Shown here one piece after another: positions 17,613 to 27,449 of a DNA stretch of 64,000 nucleotides. Both the position numbers and the translations under genes were made by a program. The DNA comes from Sphingomonas glacialis (GTDB lineage Bacteria > Pseudomonadota > Alphaproteobacteria > Sphingomonadales > Sphingomonadaceae). The number at the start of each line of letters is the position of its first letter. Positions within the stretch are counted from its first letter, which is position 1. The stretch lies in the NCBI RefSeq assembly GCF_006439055.1, contig NZ_RCZC01000002.1, positions 464,106 to 528,105 on the forward strand. The letters are read 5' to 3'. Under the pieces are notes generated by a model. That model saw nothing but the letters and a program-made list of their open reading frames with translations, was not told the DNA's origin and did not search any database.

Positions 17613-20600
17613 ATGATGATTGCGGCGCGCGTGCGGGGGCGTTGGTCAGCGTCGACGATGTTTGCCCGCGCGCTGCGCGGTCGGCCTCACGCGCGGACCA
17701 GCGCGACGGAGATCAGCGAGGGAGACGTTGGCGGGACGCAACGGCGCCCTCGCCGCGGGCGGATGTCGCCGACCGCGTTCGCCATTGCCGCTGTCGCTGC
17801 CGCGGCCGGGTTCGGCGCGACGCCGGCGAGCGCATCGAACGGCTGCACGGCGGTCAACAACGGCACGCTCAGCCATACCTCGACTGTGTCCGATTCGACG
17901 TTTCAGGTCGTCACGCGCGCCGTCAGCGCAGGACTGACGACGCAGCAATTCACCGCCGGCGACGTCATCAATTACAGCTACACGATTTCCAATCCCAATG
18001 GCGGCGTCCATGCCTATTACCGGCCAACCAACGCCGCGGGCGGCAATGCGGCCTCGTTCGCCTTCGTCGGCACCAGCACGAACGTCTCCTCCGCGGGCGA
18101 CGTCACGTCGAGCGGGTCGGGCTCCGTCACGCTCCCAGCCAACATCACCGATATCTTCCTGTACGACACGCAGCAAAATGCGGGCACGAGCGCGACGATC
18201 AGCTGGACGGTGTCCTGCATCCCGGCCGGGTCGCCGGCGATCACAGCAGTCAGCCCGACCAGCGGCCCCGTCGGCGGCGGCACGTCGGTGACGCTCAGCG
18301 GCACGGGCTTCACCGGCATCACCGGGGTCAAATTCGGCACGGTCGACGCCACCGGTTTCACCGTCAACAGCACGACATCGATCACCGCGACCGCCCCGGC
18401 GGCCGCGGCGGCGGGTGTGGTCAACGTCACCACGACCGGCACCGGGGGAACCAGCCCTACCGCGGCCGGCAACCAGTTCACTTATGCCGCGCCGACCGTG
18501 ACCGGCGTCAGTCCGGCGGCGCTGGTCGCGGCGGCGACGGGGTCGATCACGATCACGGGCACCAACTTCGTGCCCGGCAGTACCAGTGTCAGCGTCGGCG
18601 GCACGCCCGCAACGGGGGTGAGCTGTGGGTCCGCGACGAGCTGTACCGCCACCGCCCCCGCCCGCAGCGCGGGGGTGTACGACGTGGTGGTGACGACGGG
18701 CAGCGTCGCCTCCGCCACCTCGGCGGCCGACCAGCTCGTCTATGTGTCTGCGCCAACGGTCGCGGCGGCGTTCAGCCCGGGCTCGATCACGACCGCGCAG
18801 ACTACGACGCTCACCGTGACGCTGACCAACGGCAACACCGGCACTGCGCTGACCGGCGTGACGCTCGCGCCCTCGACGCTGCCTTCGGGGCTGACCCTGT
18901 CGGGGAGCGGAACCACCTGTTCGGGGACGCTGAGCGCGACGAGCACGGCGTTCGGGCTGTCGGGCGCCGGCCTCGCCGCGGGCGCGAGCTGCACCGTGAC
19001 GATGACGGTGACCCCGGCGGGAGTCGCCGCGAGCTACCCGCTGACGACCGGCGCGATCTCCGCCACCGGCCCGACCACGCTGACCGGCACCACTGCAGGC
19101 GCCACGCTGACCGTCACCCCCTCCCCGCTTCAGACCACCCAAGCCACGCCGAGTGTCGCGGGCACGGTGGGCACCGCGCTGACCGCGGTCACCCCCGTCA
19201 CCGCGAGCGGCGGCACCACGCCCTATGGCTTTGCGCTCTCGGGCCCGACGCTACCGACAGGGCTTGCCTTCAACGCGAGCACGGGTGAGCTGACCGGTAC
19301 GCCGAGCACCGCGCTGGCAGCGTCGACATTCACCGTCACCGCCACCGACGCCACCACCCCGACCGCACAGACATCGGCGAAGACATTTGAGCTGACGATC
19401 GCGCAAGGCAGCCAGACGATCAGCTTTGCCGCACTCGCCAACGCCTCACTCTCGGCCTCACCGCTGACGCTTGCGGCGACCGCATCGTCGGGGCTGGCGG
19501 TCGCGTTCAGCTCGGCGACGACCGGCGTCTGCACCGTTGCTGGCAGCAGCGTCACGCTGCTCGCCACCGGCACCTGCACGATCAACGCCGACCAACCAGG
19601 CAATACCGACATCGCTGCCGCCCCGAAGGTCCAGCGCAGCTTCACCGTCACCCCGGCGAGCCTGTCGGTAACCCCGGGAGCCGTGTCCGGCGCCAGCGTG
19701 GGCGGCAGCTACAGCCAGGCCAACCCAGCCACAGGCGGCACCGCGCCCTACAGCTATACGCTGGCCGCTGGCGCGCTGCCGGCAGGCACGACGCTCGGGG
19801 CGAGCACCGGCACAGTTACCGGCGTTCCGACCAGTGCAGGCGCGTTCAGCTATGCGATCCAGGCAAGCGACAGCCAAGGCGTGCCAGCGACCGCGACCGG
19901 CGCGACGGTGTCGGGCAGCATCGCGCAAGGCACCCAGACGATCAGCTTTGCGGCACTCTTGAACGCCTCGCTCTCGGCCTCGCCGCTGACGCTTGCGGCG
20001 ACCGCGTCCTCGGGGCTGGCGGTCGCGTTCAGCTCGGCGACGACCGGGGTCTGCACCGTTGCCGGCAGCAGCGTAACGCTGCTCACCACCGGCACCTGCA
20101 CGATCAACGCCGATCAACCAGGCAACGCCGACATCGCCGCCGCCCCGCAAATCCAGCGCAGCTTCACCGTCACCCCCGCGAGCCTGTCGGTAACCCCCGG
20201 AGCCGTGTCCGGCGCGAGCGTCGGCGCGAGCTACAGCCAGGCCAACCCCGCCAGCGGGGGCACCGCGCCGTACAGCTATACGCTGGCCAGCGGCGCGCTG
20301 CCCGCGGGCACGACGCTTGGCGCAAGCACCGGCACGGTTACCGGCGTTCCGACCAGTGCAGGCGCGTTCAGCTATGCGATCCAGGCAAGCGACAGCCAAG
20401 GCGTGCCAGCGACCGCAACCGGCGCGACGGTGTCGGGCAGCATCGCGCAAGGCACCCAGACGATCAGCTTTGCGGCACTCGCCAACGCCTCGCTCTCGGC
20501 CTCGCCGCTGACGCTTGCGGCGACCGCATCATCGGGGCTGGCGGTCGCGTTCACCTCGGCTACGAGCGCGGTCTGCACCGTTGCCGGCAGCGGCGTCACG

Positions 20601-23600
20601 CTGCTCGCCACCGGCACCTGCACGATCAACGCCGATCAGCCCGGCAACACCGACATCGCCGCCGCCCCGCAGGTCCAGCGCAGCTTCACCGTTACCCCGG
20701 CGAGCCTATCGGTAACCCCAGGAGCCGTGTCGGGCGCCAGCGTTGGCGCGAGCTACAGCCAAGCCAACCCCGCCAGCGGCGGTACCGCACCGTACAGCTA
20801 TACGCTGGCGAGCGGCGCGCTGCCCGCGGGCACGACGCTCGGCGCGAGCACCGGCACAGTTACGGGCGTGCCGACCACCGCCGGCGCGTTCAGCTACGCG
20901 ATCCAAGCGAGCGACAGCAAGGGCGTGCCAGCGACCGCCACCGGCGCGACCGTGTCAGGCAGCATCACGCAAGGCAGCCAGACGATCAGCTTTGCGGCAC
21001 TCTCGAACGCCTCGCTCTCGGCCTCACCGCTGACCCTTGCGGCGACTGCATCCTCGGGGCTGGCGGTGGGGTTCGCCTCCGCGACGACCGGCGTCTGCAC
21101 CGTTGCTAGCAGCAGCGTCACGCTCCTAACCACCGGCACCTGCACGATCAATGCCGATCAACCAGGCAACGCCGACATCGCCGCCGCCCCGCAAATCCAG
21201 CGCAGCTTCACGGTCACCCCGGCGAGCCTGTCGGTAACCCCCGGAGCCGTGTCCGGCGCCAGCGTCGGCGGCAGCTACAGCCAGGCCAACCCCGCCAGCG
21301 GGGGTACCGCTCCGTACAGCTATACGCTGGCCAGCGGCGCGCTGCCGGCGGGCACGACGCTTGGCGCAAGCACCGGCACGGTTACCGGCGTGCCCACCGC
21401 CGCGGGCGCGTTCAGCTACGCGATCCAGGCGAACGACAGCCAGGGCGTGCCGGCGACCACGACCGGCGCGACCGTGTCGGGCAGCATCGCGCAAGGCACC
21501 CAGACTATCAGCTTTGCCGCACTCTCCAACGCTTCGCTCTCGGCCTCGCCCCTCTCTCTTGCGGCGACGGCATCCTCGGGGCTGGCGGTCGCGTTCACCT
21601 CGGCGACAACCGCGGTCTGCACCGTTGCTGGCAGCAGCATCACGCTGCTCACCACCGGCACCTGCACGATCAACGCCGACCGGCCAGGCAACACCGATAT
21701 CGCCGCTGCCCCGCAGGTCCAGCGCAGCTTCACCGTCACCCCGGCGAGCCTCTCGGTAACGCCGGGAGCCGTGTCGGGCGCGAGCGTCGGCGGCAGCTAC
21801 AGCCAGGCCAACCCCGCCAGCGGCGGTACCGCACCCTACAGCTATACGCTCGCCGCAGGCGCGCTGCCGGCAGGCACGACGCTTGGTGCGAGCACCGGTA
21901 CCGTCACCGGCGTTCCGACCAGCGCTGGCGCGTTCAGCTATGCGATCCAGGCGAGCGACAGCCAGGGCATCCCCGCAACCGCGACCGGCGCGACCGTGTC
22001 GGGCAGCATCGCGCAAGGCAGCCAGACCATCAGCTTTGCCGCACTCGCGAACGCGTCGCTCTCGGCCTCGCCGCTCTCACTTTCGGCGACCGCATCGTCG
22101 GGCCTAGCGGTCGCGTTCAGCTCGGCGACGAGCACGGTCTGCACCGTTGCTGGCAGCAGCGTCACGCTGCTCACCACCGGCACCTGCACGATCAACGCCG
22201 ATCAACCCGGCAACGCCGACATCGCCGCCGCTCCACAGGTCCAGCGCAGCTTCACGGTCACCCCGGCGAGCCTCTCGGTAACCCCCGGAGCCGTGTCGGG
22301 CACCAGCGTCGGCGGCAGCTACAGTCAGGCCAACCCCGCCACTGGCGGCACCGCACCCTACAGCTATACGTTGGCGAGCGGCGCGCTACCCGCCGGCACG
22401 ACGCTCGGTGCAAGCACGGGCACGGTCTCCGGCGTTCCGACCAGCGCTGGCGCGTTCAGCTATGCGATCCAGGCGAGCGACAGCCAGGGCGTCCCCGTGA
22501 CCGCGACCGGCGCGACGGTGTCGGGCAGCATCGCGCAGGGCACCCAGACGATCAGCTTTGCTGCACTCGCCCACGCCTCGCTCTCGGCCTCGCCGCTAAC
22601 GCTTGCGGCGACCGCATCCTCTGGGCTGGCGGTCACGTTCACCTCCGCGACGACCGGCGTCTGCACCGTTGCCGGCAGCAGCGTCACGCTGCTCACCACC
22701 GGCACCTGCACGATCAATGCCGACCAACCCGGCAACGCCGATATCGCCGCCGCACCACAGGTCCAGCGCAGCTTCGCGGTGAGCGCCAGCGCGCCAATTG
22801 TCGCCGATCGGAGCGGGGTGACGATTGGATACGACAGCACCGGGACACCGATCGATCTCGCGACATCGGTGTCGGGCGCTTTCACGAGCCTAGCGATTGC
22901 CAGCCCGCCATCGCATGCCACGGCGACACTCTCCGGCACCGTCATTACCTATGCGCCGACGGCCGGCTATTTCGGGCCTGACAGCTTTACCGTGACCGCA
23001 ACGGGCCCGGGTGGCACGTCGCCACCCGCCACGGTGCAATTGACGATAGCAACGCCGGCGCCGCCGATCACGACGCCCTTGGCGCAGTCGGTGCCGGTGA
23101 CGAAGACGATCGACCCACAAGGCGCCGCGATCAACTTATCCGATCTAGTGGCCGGCGTGTTCTCGACGATCGAGATCTCGCAAGCCCCGCAAAACGGCAC
23201 CGTTGTGCTGACCGCCAGCTCAGCCGCGTCGTCAGGGCTATCCGTACTCGCAGCAGCGTCGCTTCAATTCGTCGCGACGCCGATCATCGCGGTCTATACG
23301 CCGCGCCTCGGTTTTGTCGGTACCGATACGTTCCAGTTCGTCGCGGTAGGCCCTGGCGGGCGCTCGGCGCCGGCGACCGTGTCCCTGACCGTCATCGGCA
23401 CCCGCCCAACCGCGCGTCCGAAGAAAGCCGACGTCGGCGACGGTCAAACGGTGCTCGTCGATTTGACCAGCGATGCCACGGAAGGCCCCTTTACCGGCGC
23501 AACGCTCGTGTCGGTCTTGCCAGCCGAGTCCGCCACGACCGCGCTGATCGAAGCGGGGCCTGCCGGCAACCGCACCTATCAGCTTAGCGTGACGACGAAA

Positions 23601-24965
23601 CCCCGCTTTGGCGGCACGATCGCGATTGGGTACACGCTGACCAACGCCTCCGGCACCTCGGAACCTGCGATCGTAACGGTGACGGTAACCGCCCGCCCCG
23701 ACCCCACCGCCGACCCGACGGTTCGCGCGATCAGCGACGCACAGTCCGAAGTGACGCGTCGCTTTGCACAGGCGCAGATCGGCAATTTCATGCGCCGCAA
23801 CCAACAATTGCACACGCCATCATCGGGACGCAGCGATCCGCTCGGCTTCAGGTTCAACTCGCGCGATGGTCGGCGCAGGGCCTTCGATAACCGCTTTAAT
23901 TCGAGCGAGCTTGACGTGCTCGATCGGTTCAGCGGCGGAAATGCAAGCAGAAGCGATGAAATTGGCGGCCCTTCTGCCTCCGGAGACCAAGGCAGCGGGA
24001 ACTGGGGCACTGGCAGCATCGGCGGGGGCGGTCGCGCCGGGCTGATGGACGGGGCAGAGGGCATCGGTCCCGACAGCGCCCGTTCGAATGCGGCGCCGGC
24101 CTTTGGTGCGGTTGGTGATGGATCGGCCGGCCGTCCCGTCGGGGGGCTCGCATTGTGGACCGGCGGCGCACTCGATATTGGTACGCGCGACGCTACGACG
24201 CGACGCAGCAAGATCACGGCGTCGACGGCGGGGCTCAGCGGCGGCGTCGATATGCGGATCGGCGACGCCGTGACACTCGGTCTCGGCGGCGGTTATGGCA
24301 AGGATCTGAGCGAGATTAATGGCACGGCCGGACGTGTCCGCTCGAATACCAGCGCGATAGCCGCCTATGGCAGCGCACTCCCGATCCAAGGCGTCTTCGT
24401 CGACGGTGTATTCGGATATGGCGGTCTGAACTTCTCGACACGCCGCGTGGTGAGCAGCGGGTTTACGACCGGCGAGCGCGACGGATCGATGTGGTTCGGC
24501 GCCCTATCCGCGGGGATCGATCGCAACTCGGGGGCGCTGCTGTGGTCGGTCTATGGCAATCTCCAATGGCTCGATGCCGCACTCGGCAGCTATGTCGAGG
24601 CCGGTGCCGGTCGCCTGAATCTGCGCTTTGACGAGCGTCGGGTCAGTTCGCTGTCGAGCGTTCTGGGCGGGCGGATCGGCATCGTGCAGAAACTGTCATT
24701 CGGATCGGTAGCACCGCAGGTCAGGGGCGAGTGGCAGCATGAGTTCAATGGCGGCTCGGTCCAGTGGCTCGACTATGCCGATATCCTCGAGCCATCGCAG
24801 TATGGCATTTCGACCATCGGATGGCGGCGCGATGTCTTCACCCTGGCGCTTGGCAGCAGGTGGGTGCTGCCGAGCGATTGGGGGTTCGATCTCGAGCTCG
24901 GTCTCCGCGGTGCGTCGGGTGAGACTTCGGGACAGTTGCGGGGACAGATCACGAAGAAGTTTTAG
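17613..24965 (+). CDS. large repeat-bearing autotransporter adhesin
   Basis: About 2450 residues from the ATG at 17613 (GGGAGGGG upstream; an ATG at 17547 is in frame). A long basic leader precedes a signal sequence (MSPTAFAIAAVAAAAGFGATPASAS). Then come two IPT/TIG Ig-like domains at ~210-370, a conserved-repeat domain, an array of seven 174-residue Ig-like units (last one partial), two further Ig-like/cadherin-type domains, and a linker. A C-terminal autotransporter barrel of ~270 residues ends in Phe (GQLRGQITKKF). It should be a type V secreted surface protein, most likely for adhesion or biofilm. Composition is dominated by Ala/Thr/Ser/Gly. The substrate is unknown. Confidence 0.88.
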   Translation: MMIAARVRGRWSASTMFARALRGRPHARTSATEISEGDVGGTQRRPRRGRMSPTAFAIAAVAAAAGFGATPASASNGCTAVNNGTLSHTSTVSDSTFQVVTRAVSAGLTTQQFTAGDVINYSYTISNPNGGVHAYYRPTNAAGGNAASFAFVGTSTNVSSAGDVTSSGSGSVTLPANITDIFLYDTQQNAGTSATISWTVSCIPAGSPAITAVSPTSGPVGGGTSVTLSGTGFTGITGVKFGTVDATGFTVNSTTSITATAPAAAAAGVVNVTTTGTGGTSPTAAGNQFTYAAPTVTGVSPAALVAAATGSITITGTNFVPGSTSVSVGGTPATGVSCGSATSCTATAPARSAGVYDVVVTTGSVASATSAADQLVYVSAPTVAAAFSPGSITTAQTTTLTVTLTNGNTGTALTGVTLAPSTLPSGLTLSGSGTTCSGTLSATSTAFGLSGAGLAAGASCTVTMTVTPAGVAASYPLTTGAISATGPTTLTGTTAGATLTVTPSPLQTTQATPSVAGTVGTALTAVTPVTASGGTTPYGFALSGPTLPTGLAFNASTGELTGTPSTALAASTFTVTATDATTPTAQTSAKTFELTIAQGSQTISFAALANASLSASPLTLAATASSGLAVAFSSATTGVCTVAGSSVTLLATGTCTINADQPGNTDIAAAPKVQRSFTVTPASLSVTPGAVSGASVGGSYSQANPATGGTAPYSYTLAAGALPAGTTLGASTGTVTGVPTSAGAFSYAIQASDSQGVPATATGATVSGSIAQGTQTISFAALLNASLSASPLTLAATASSGLAVAFSSATTGVCTVAGSSVTLLTTGTCTINADQPGNADIAAAPQIQRSFTVTPASLSVTPGAVSGASVGASYSQANPASGGTAPYSYTLASGALPAGTTLGASTGTVTGVPTSAGAFSYAIQASDSQGVPATATGATVSGSIAQGTQTISFAALANASLSASPLTLAATASSGLAVAFTSATSAVCTVAGSGVTLLATGTCTINADQPGNTDIAAAPQVQRSFTVTPASLSVTPGAVSGASVGASYSQANPASGGTAPYSYTLASGALPAGTTLGASTGTVTGVPTTAGAFSYAIQASDSKGVPATATGATVSGSITQGSQTISFAALSNASLSASPLTLAATASSGLAVGFASATTGVCTVASSSVTLLTTGTCTINADQPGNADIAAAPQIQRSFTVTPASLSVTPGAVSGASVGGSYSQANPASGGTAPYSYTLASGALPAGTTLGASTGTVTGVPTAAGAFSYAIQANDSQGVPATTTGATVSGSIAQGTQTISFAALSNASLSASPLSLAATASSGLAVAFTSATTAVCTVAGSSITLLTTGTCTINADRPGNTDIAAAPQVQRSFTVTPASLSVTPGAVSGASVGGSYSQANPASGGTAPYSYTLAAGALPAGTTLGASTGTVTGVPTSAGAFSYAIQASDSQGIPATATGATVSGSIAQGSQTISFAALANASLSASPLSLSATASSGLAVAFSSATSTVCTVAGSSVTLLTTGTCTINADQPGNADIAAAPQVQRSFTVTPASLSVTPGAVSGTSVGGSYSQANPATGGTAPYSYTLASGALPAGTTLGASTGTVSGVPTSAGAFSYAIQASDSQGVPVTATGATVSGSIAQGTQTISFAALAHASLSASPLTLAATASSGLAVTFTSATTGVCTVAGSSVTLLTTGTCTINADQPGNADIAAAPQVQRSFAVSASAPIVADRSGVTIGYDSTGTPIDLATSVSGAFTSLAIASPPSHATATLSGTVITYAPTAGYFGPDSFTVTATGPGGTSPPATVQLTIATPAPPITTPLAQSVPVTKTIDPQGAAINLSDLVAGVFSTIEISQAPQNGTVVLTASSAASSGLSVLAAASLQFVATPIIAVYTPRLGFVGTDTFQFVAVGPGGRSAPATVSLTVIGTRPTARPKKADVGDGQTVLVDLTSDATEGPFTGATLVSVLPAESATTALIEAGPAGNRTYQLSVTTKPRFGGTIAIGYTLTNASGTSEPAIVTVTVTARPDPTADPTVRAISDAQSEVTRRFAQAQIGNFMRRNQQLHTPSSGRSDPLGFRFNSRDGRRRAFDNRFNSSELDVLDRFSGGNASRSDEIGGPSASGDQGSGNWGTGSIGGGGRAGLMDGAEGIGPDSARSNAAPAFGAVGDGSAGRPVGGLALWTGGALDIGTRDATTRRSKITASTAGLSGGVDMRIGDAVTLGLGGGYGKDLSEINGTAGRVRSNTSAIAAYGSALPIQGVFVDGVFGYGGLNFSTRRVVSSGFTTGERDGSMWFGALSAGIDRNSGALLWSVYGNLQWLDAALGSYVEAGAGRLNLRFDERRVSSLSSVLGGRIGIVQKLSFGSVAPQVRGEWQHEFNGGSVQWLDYADILEPSQYGISTIGWRRDVFTLALGSRWVLPSDWGFDLELGLRGASGETSGQLRGQITKKF
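19401..22778 (+). repeat. 522-bp tandem repeat array in the adhesin gene
   Basis: Copies start at 19401, 19923, 20445, 20967, 21489, 22011 and 22533, exactly 522 bp apart; the seventh breaks off after about 245 bp. Each unit (174 aa) has two halves: one begins Q-G-(S/T)-QTISFAAL and contains CTVAGS and TGTCTINAD; the other begins TPASLSVTPGAVSG, contains GGTAPYSYTLA and ends in VSGSI(A/T)Q. The first half resembles Ig-like 'TGTCT' domains and the second a putative-Ig (He_PIG) domain. Units differ by scattered substitutions only. Confidence 0.95.
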
Positions 24966-25271
24966 CGCTGTTTAGGGTGGAGCGGGGCGGCTGGATCGGC
25001 TCGACAATATGGGCGGTGGCCCCGCGCAGGAGATGCGGTACGGTGTCGCCGTCGTGAGGTCGAGGCACCGTCTCCTGCCAGATCCGATCCTCAGCTATGT
25101 CCGCCGCGTTAGAACGCTGACAACTGGCTTCGACGGGTCGTCATTAAGCTGAAATCACGTCGTCGAGCTTCGTCAGAGCGCGAGGAGCCGCCGCGCCGCG
25201 AAATGGCCGTATCCACTTCGCGGCCATCGACGGCGTGTTGACGTTCCCCCGGGCGGCGAGCGCCCCCAGCG
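24966..25271. other. intergenic after the adhesin gene
   Basis: No gene supported. It leads into the barrel-like remnant below. Confidence 0.3.
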
Positions 25272-25529
25272 CGCGTAAAGCCCTATTTGACGGTCGGCTT
25301 GCGCTATCAAGTCGATGGTCGTGCGCCGCCCGCGCTCGCAAGCCTGTCCGGCAGCGGCTCCGGGCTGCTTGCGGACGGGGCGCTGCGGGCGCCCGTCGTC
25401 GCGACGGCCATGCTGGGCAGTGAGCTTCTGCTGTCGAAATCGGCCACGCTGTTCGGCGCCGTCAGCGCCGAGAGCGGTGATGCCGATCAACGCGCGGCGG
25501 CTCGCGTCGGCGTGAAGGTCGCTTTCTGA
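25272..25529 (+). pseudogene. orphan C-terminal fragment of an autotransporter barrel
   Basis: An open reading stretch with RVKPYLTVGLRYQVDGRA, an APVVATAMLGSELLLSKSATLFGAVSAE pattern of amphipathic strands and a final strand AARVGVKVAF ending in Phe before the stop. This is how autotransporter barrels end. There is no plausible start codon with a signal peptide, and the preceding codons are Arg/Pro-rich. It reads as the last ~80 residues of a decayed barrel gene. It is not a continuation of the adhesin, which already has its own complete barrel. Confidence 0.55.
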
Positions 25530-25646
25530 TAGGGCTGCTTCACGAAAAGGCTGGGCAGCGCTCCGTTCGACACGGGCTGGATCGAGCCCATGATTATCGG
25601 GGGGCAACCCGCCCCTCCTAATCCGCTGCCCGTTCGCCGGGCGGCG

Positions 25647-25934
25647 CTATCGTAACAGTCGCCGCCAACCGTCTGTCAGTCTCTCGCCGAGCGTCGGGCG
25701 GAGACGCAGGGTCGTTCGGCGCGCCTGACGATCCAGTCGTTCCAGCTCGACGACAACCAATCGCAGATAGCGACGCTCCGCCAGCGACTCGGCGCCACGA
25801 AGTTCGCTGCGGACGGTCGCGATCGCGCCGATCCCTTCGCGTAGGAAGAGCGTCGCGCCCTCCTCTACCGCGAGCTGCCGCAGGAGCCGGTCCTGCTCTG
25901 CCGCCGAGCTGATCTGCGCATCGAGACTGAACAT
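25647..25934 (-). CDS. hypothetical protein (95 aa)
   Basis: A 95-residue soluble, helical protein (SSAAEQDRLLRQLAVEEGATLFLREGIGAIATVRSEL, then LRLVVVELERLDRQARR and an Arg-rich end). No family recognised. The ATG is preceded by a purine-rich stretch on the minus strand. It is convergent with the barrel remnant and divergent from rpsU. Composition is balanced enough to be a real gene, but the Arg-rich tail leaves doubt. Confidence 0.5.
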   Translation of the reverse strand: MFSLDAQISSAAEQDRLLRQLAVEEGATLFLREGIGAIATVRSELRGAESLAERRYLRLVVVELERLDRQARRTTLRLRPTLGERLTDGWRRLLR

Positions 25935-26077
25935 GCCGCTTCCCTAGCGGGTGACGCTCCGTGCTGCCACCACAAGCGTGCGCGCGCATTATCGCAGATG
26001 GCGGCTTGGCGGAATCTATTCGCCGCATTAAGGCGCGGGTTTCGAAAAGACGCCCGACACCCGAAAGCGCTTCACTT

Positions 26078-26278
26078 ATGCAAATCATCGTCCGCGACAA
26101 CAATGTCGACCAGGCGCTCCGTGCGCTGAAAAAGAAATTGCAGCGCGAAGGCGTGTATCGCGAGATGAAGCTGCGTCGCCATTACGAAAAGCCGTCGGAA
26201 AAGCGGGCCCGCGAGCGCGCAGCCGCGATCAGCCGCGCCAAGAAGGCCGATCGCAAGCGCGCAGAACGCGATAACTGA
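26078..26278 (+). CDS. rpsU: 30S ribosomal protein S21
   Basis: A 66-residue S21 protein of the small ribosomal subunit. [43 protein letters not shown], broken here as successive motifs, is the family core and is followed by a very basic tail ([14 protein letters not shown]). I start at the Met where the family begins; the open frame extends 39 codons further upstream. It stands alone, as rpsU often does in alphaproteobacteria. Confidence 0.95.
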   Translation: MQIIVRDNNVDQALRALKKKLQREGVYREMKLRRHYEKPSEKRARERAAAISRAKKADRKRAERDN

Positions 26279-26756
26279 TCGGCTGGGGTTACCCCAGCGC
26301 GCTAGGCGCAGGGCGTTCGCTTAGGCCGCCAGGCGTCCACTCCTATACTCGCCGGATGCCCCGAATCACGGCGGGCCGCGACTCCCTGCGCCCGCCGAGC
26401 GGGCGCTGACGACGATCTCCGGCCGCAGCGCGAGCGCGGCCGAGAGCGTTTTCGATGCGAAGAATGGTGGCGCCCTGGCTGCCGGTGCCGCCGCGGGCTC
26501 GCGTCAGAAGGCGTCCGGCCGGACGGCGGACGCGGCGATCGAGTCTGGCGACCCCGCCGCGCGCTCGCCGGCGTCGTTATACACCGCCTAGGCTCCGGCG
26601 CGCATCGCTAAACCTTCAGGAACGCCCTCGCCTAGCCTACGAAGGGCATTCCTCGGGCAATGGCGCCCTCGCCTCCTCCAAGCGGACAGCGCGCGCGATC
26701 GAAGCAGCCATTTGAAACCGCCAGTCCGAGCAGCCGGACGCTCGCAACCCCAGCCC
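26279..26756. other. 480-bp gap, no supported gene
   Basis: One plus-strand frame from about 26400 to 26590 is open with Ala/Ser/Gly-rich composition (ESVFDAKNGGALAAGAAAG) and ends at a TAG, but it has no start codon or known domain. It could be the tail of a lost gene. Confidence 0.3.
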
Positions 26757-27428
26757 TCAGAACGGCTTCACCAAGCCAAGATAGGCGGTGGTCAGCAACA
26801 GCAGATAGACCGTCCATACCCACCACCGCGTCCGGTTCATCGTGCGCAGCAGCGGCGCTTCGGTGGTGTCGCTCGATCCCTCGCCCACCAGTCGCACGAG
26901 CAGCGGGCCAACGGGCTTGAACGCCACGTCGATCATGATCGCCGCCGCGAAGATGAGCCCGAACATCAGCGCCTTCATCGCGAGCCACGGCGCGGCGAGC
27001 GGCGCGGCCTGCACCAACGACACGCCGCCGAGCACGAGGTAAAAGCCGGCCAAAGCGATCTTCAGATAGAATTCGATCCTGCGGTCGCGCTTGGCGCGCG
27101 GCGTCTGATCGTGGAGGTGCGCATCCCACACCAGCCAGATCCAGATCGCCCCGATGCCCCACGCGCCGACCAGCAGCGCGTCGGGCATCAGCCAGAATCC
27201 ACCGAGCCGCACGACCGACAGCGAAATCGGGACCATCAGCGCCCAGGCGGTGCGTGGGACCATATCGACCTCGACCAGCAGCTTCAGCAGCGCGAGCCGC
27301 TGGTCGAGCGTGTAGACCGTACGCTTGCGGAAATGCTGCCCCAACACGAACACCCCGACATCGGCGCCGAGCCACAACACGAACAGCAGCAGGTGGACGA
27401 ACAGCAAGGTGGGATAAGCGAGAGACAT
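26757..27428 (-). CDS. multi-pass membrane protein of unknown function
   Basis: A 223-residue integral membrane protein with five or six predicted helices: residues ~5-28 (LLFVHLLLFVLWLGADVGVFVLG), ~60-80, ~85-103, ~122-142, ~150-170 and a final one at ~200-220. Conserved-looking features include H-x3-F-x4-GAD in helix 1 and MVPR-x2-W before helix 2. Topology resembles DUF2269 or copper-resistance-D type proteins, but I do not assign it. It lies 21 bp downstream of an alpha/beta hydrolase gene and is probably co-transcribed from the promoter marked by the 28382 palindrome. Confidence 0.8.
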   Translation of the reverse strand: MSLAYPTLLFVHLLLFVLWLGADVGVFVLGQHFRKRTVYTLDQRLALLKLLVEVDMVPRTAWALMVPISLSVVRLGGFWLMPDALLVGAWGIGAIWIWLVWDAHLHDQTPRAKRDRRIEFYLKIALAGFYLVLGGVSLVQAAPLAAPWLAMKALMFGLIFAAAIMIDVAFKPVGPLLVRLVGEGSSDTTEAPLLRTMNRTRWWVWTVYLLLLTTAYLGLVKPF

Positions 27429-27449
27429 GATGTGCTTCCTGTGGCCCGA

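Noticed and set aside
17646..19142. 498-codon open frame antisense to the adhesin gene
   Set aside because: Arg/Gly/Ala-rich shadow caused by GC-rich third positions; the sense frame has clear Ig-like domains.
19401..22778. Periodic repeat as a possible CRISPR array
   Set aside because: Unit is 522 bp, continuous and coding, with no spacers and no cas genes.
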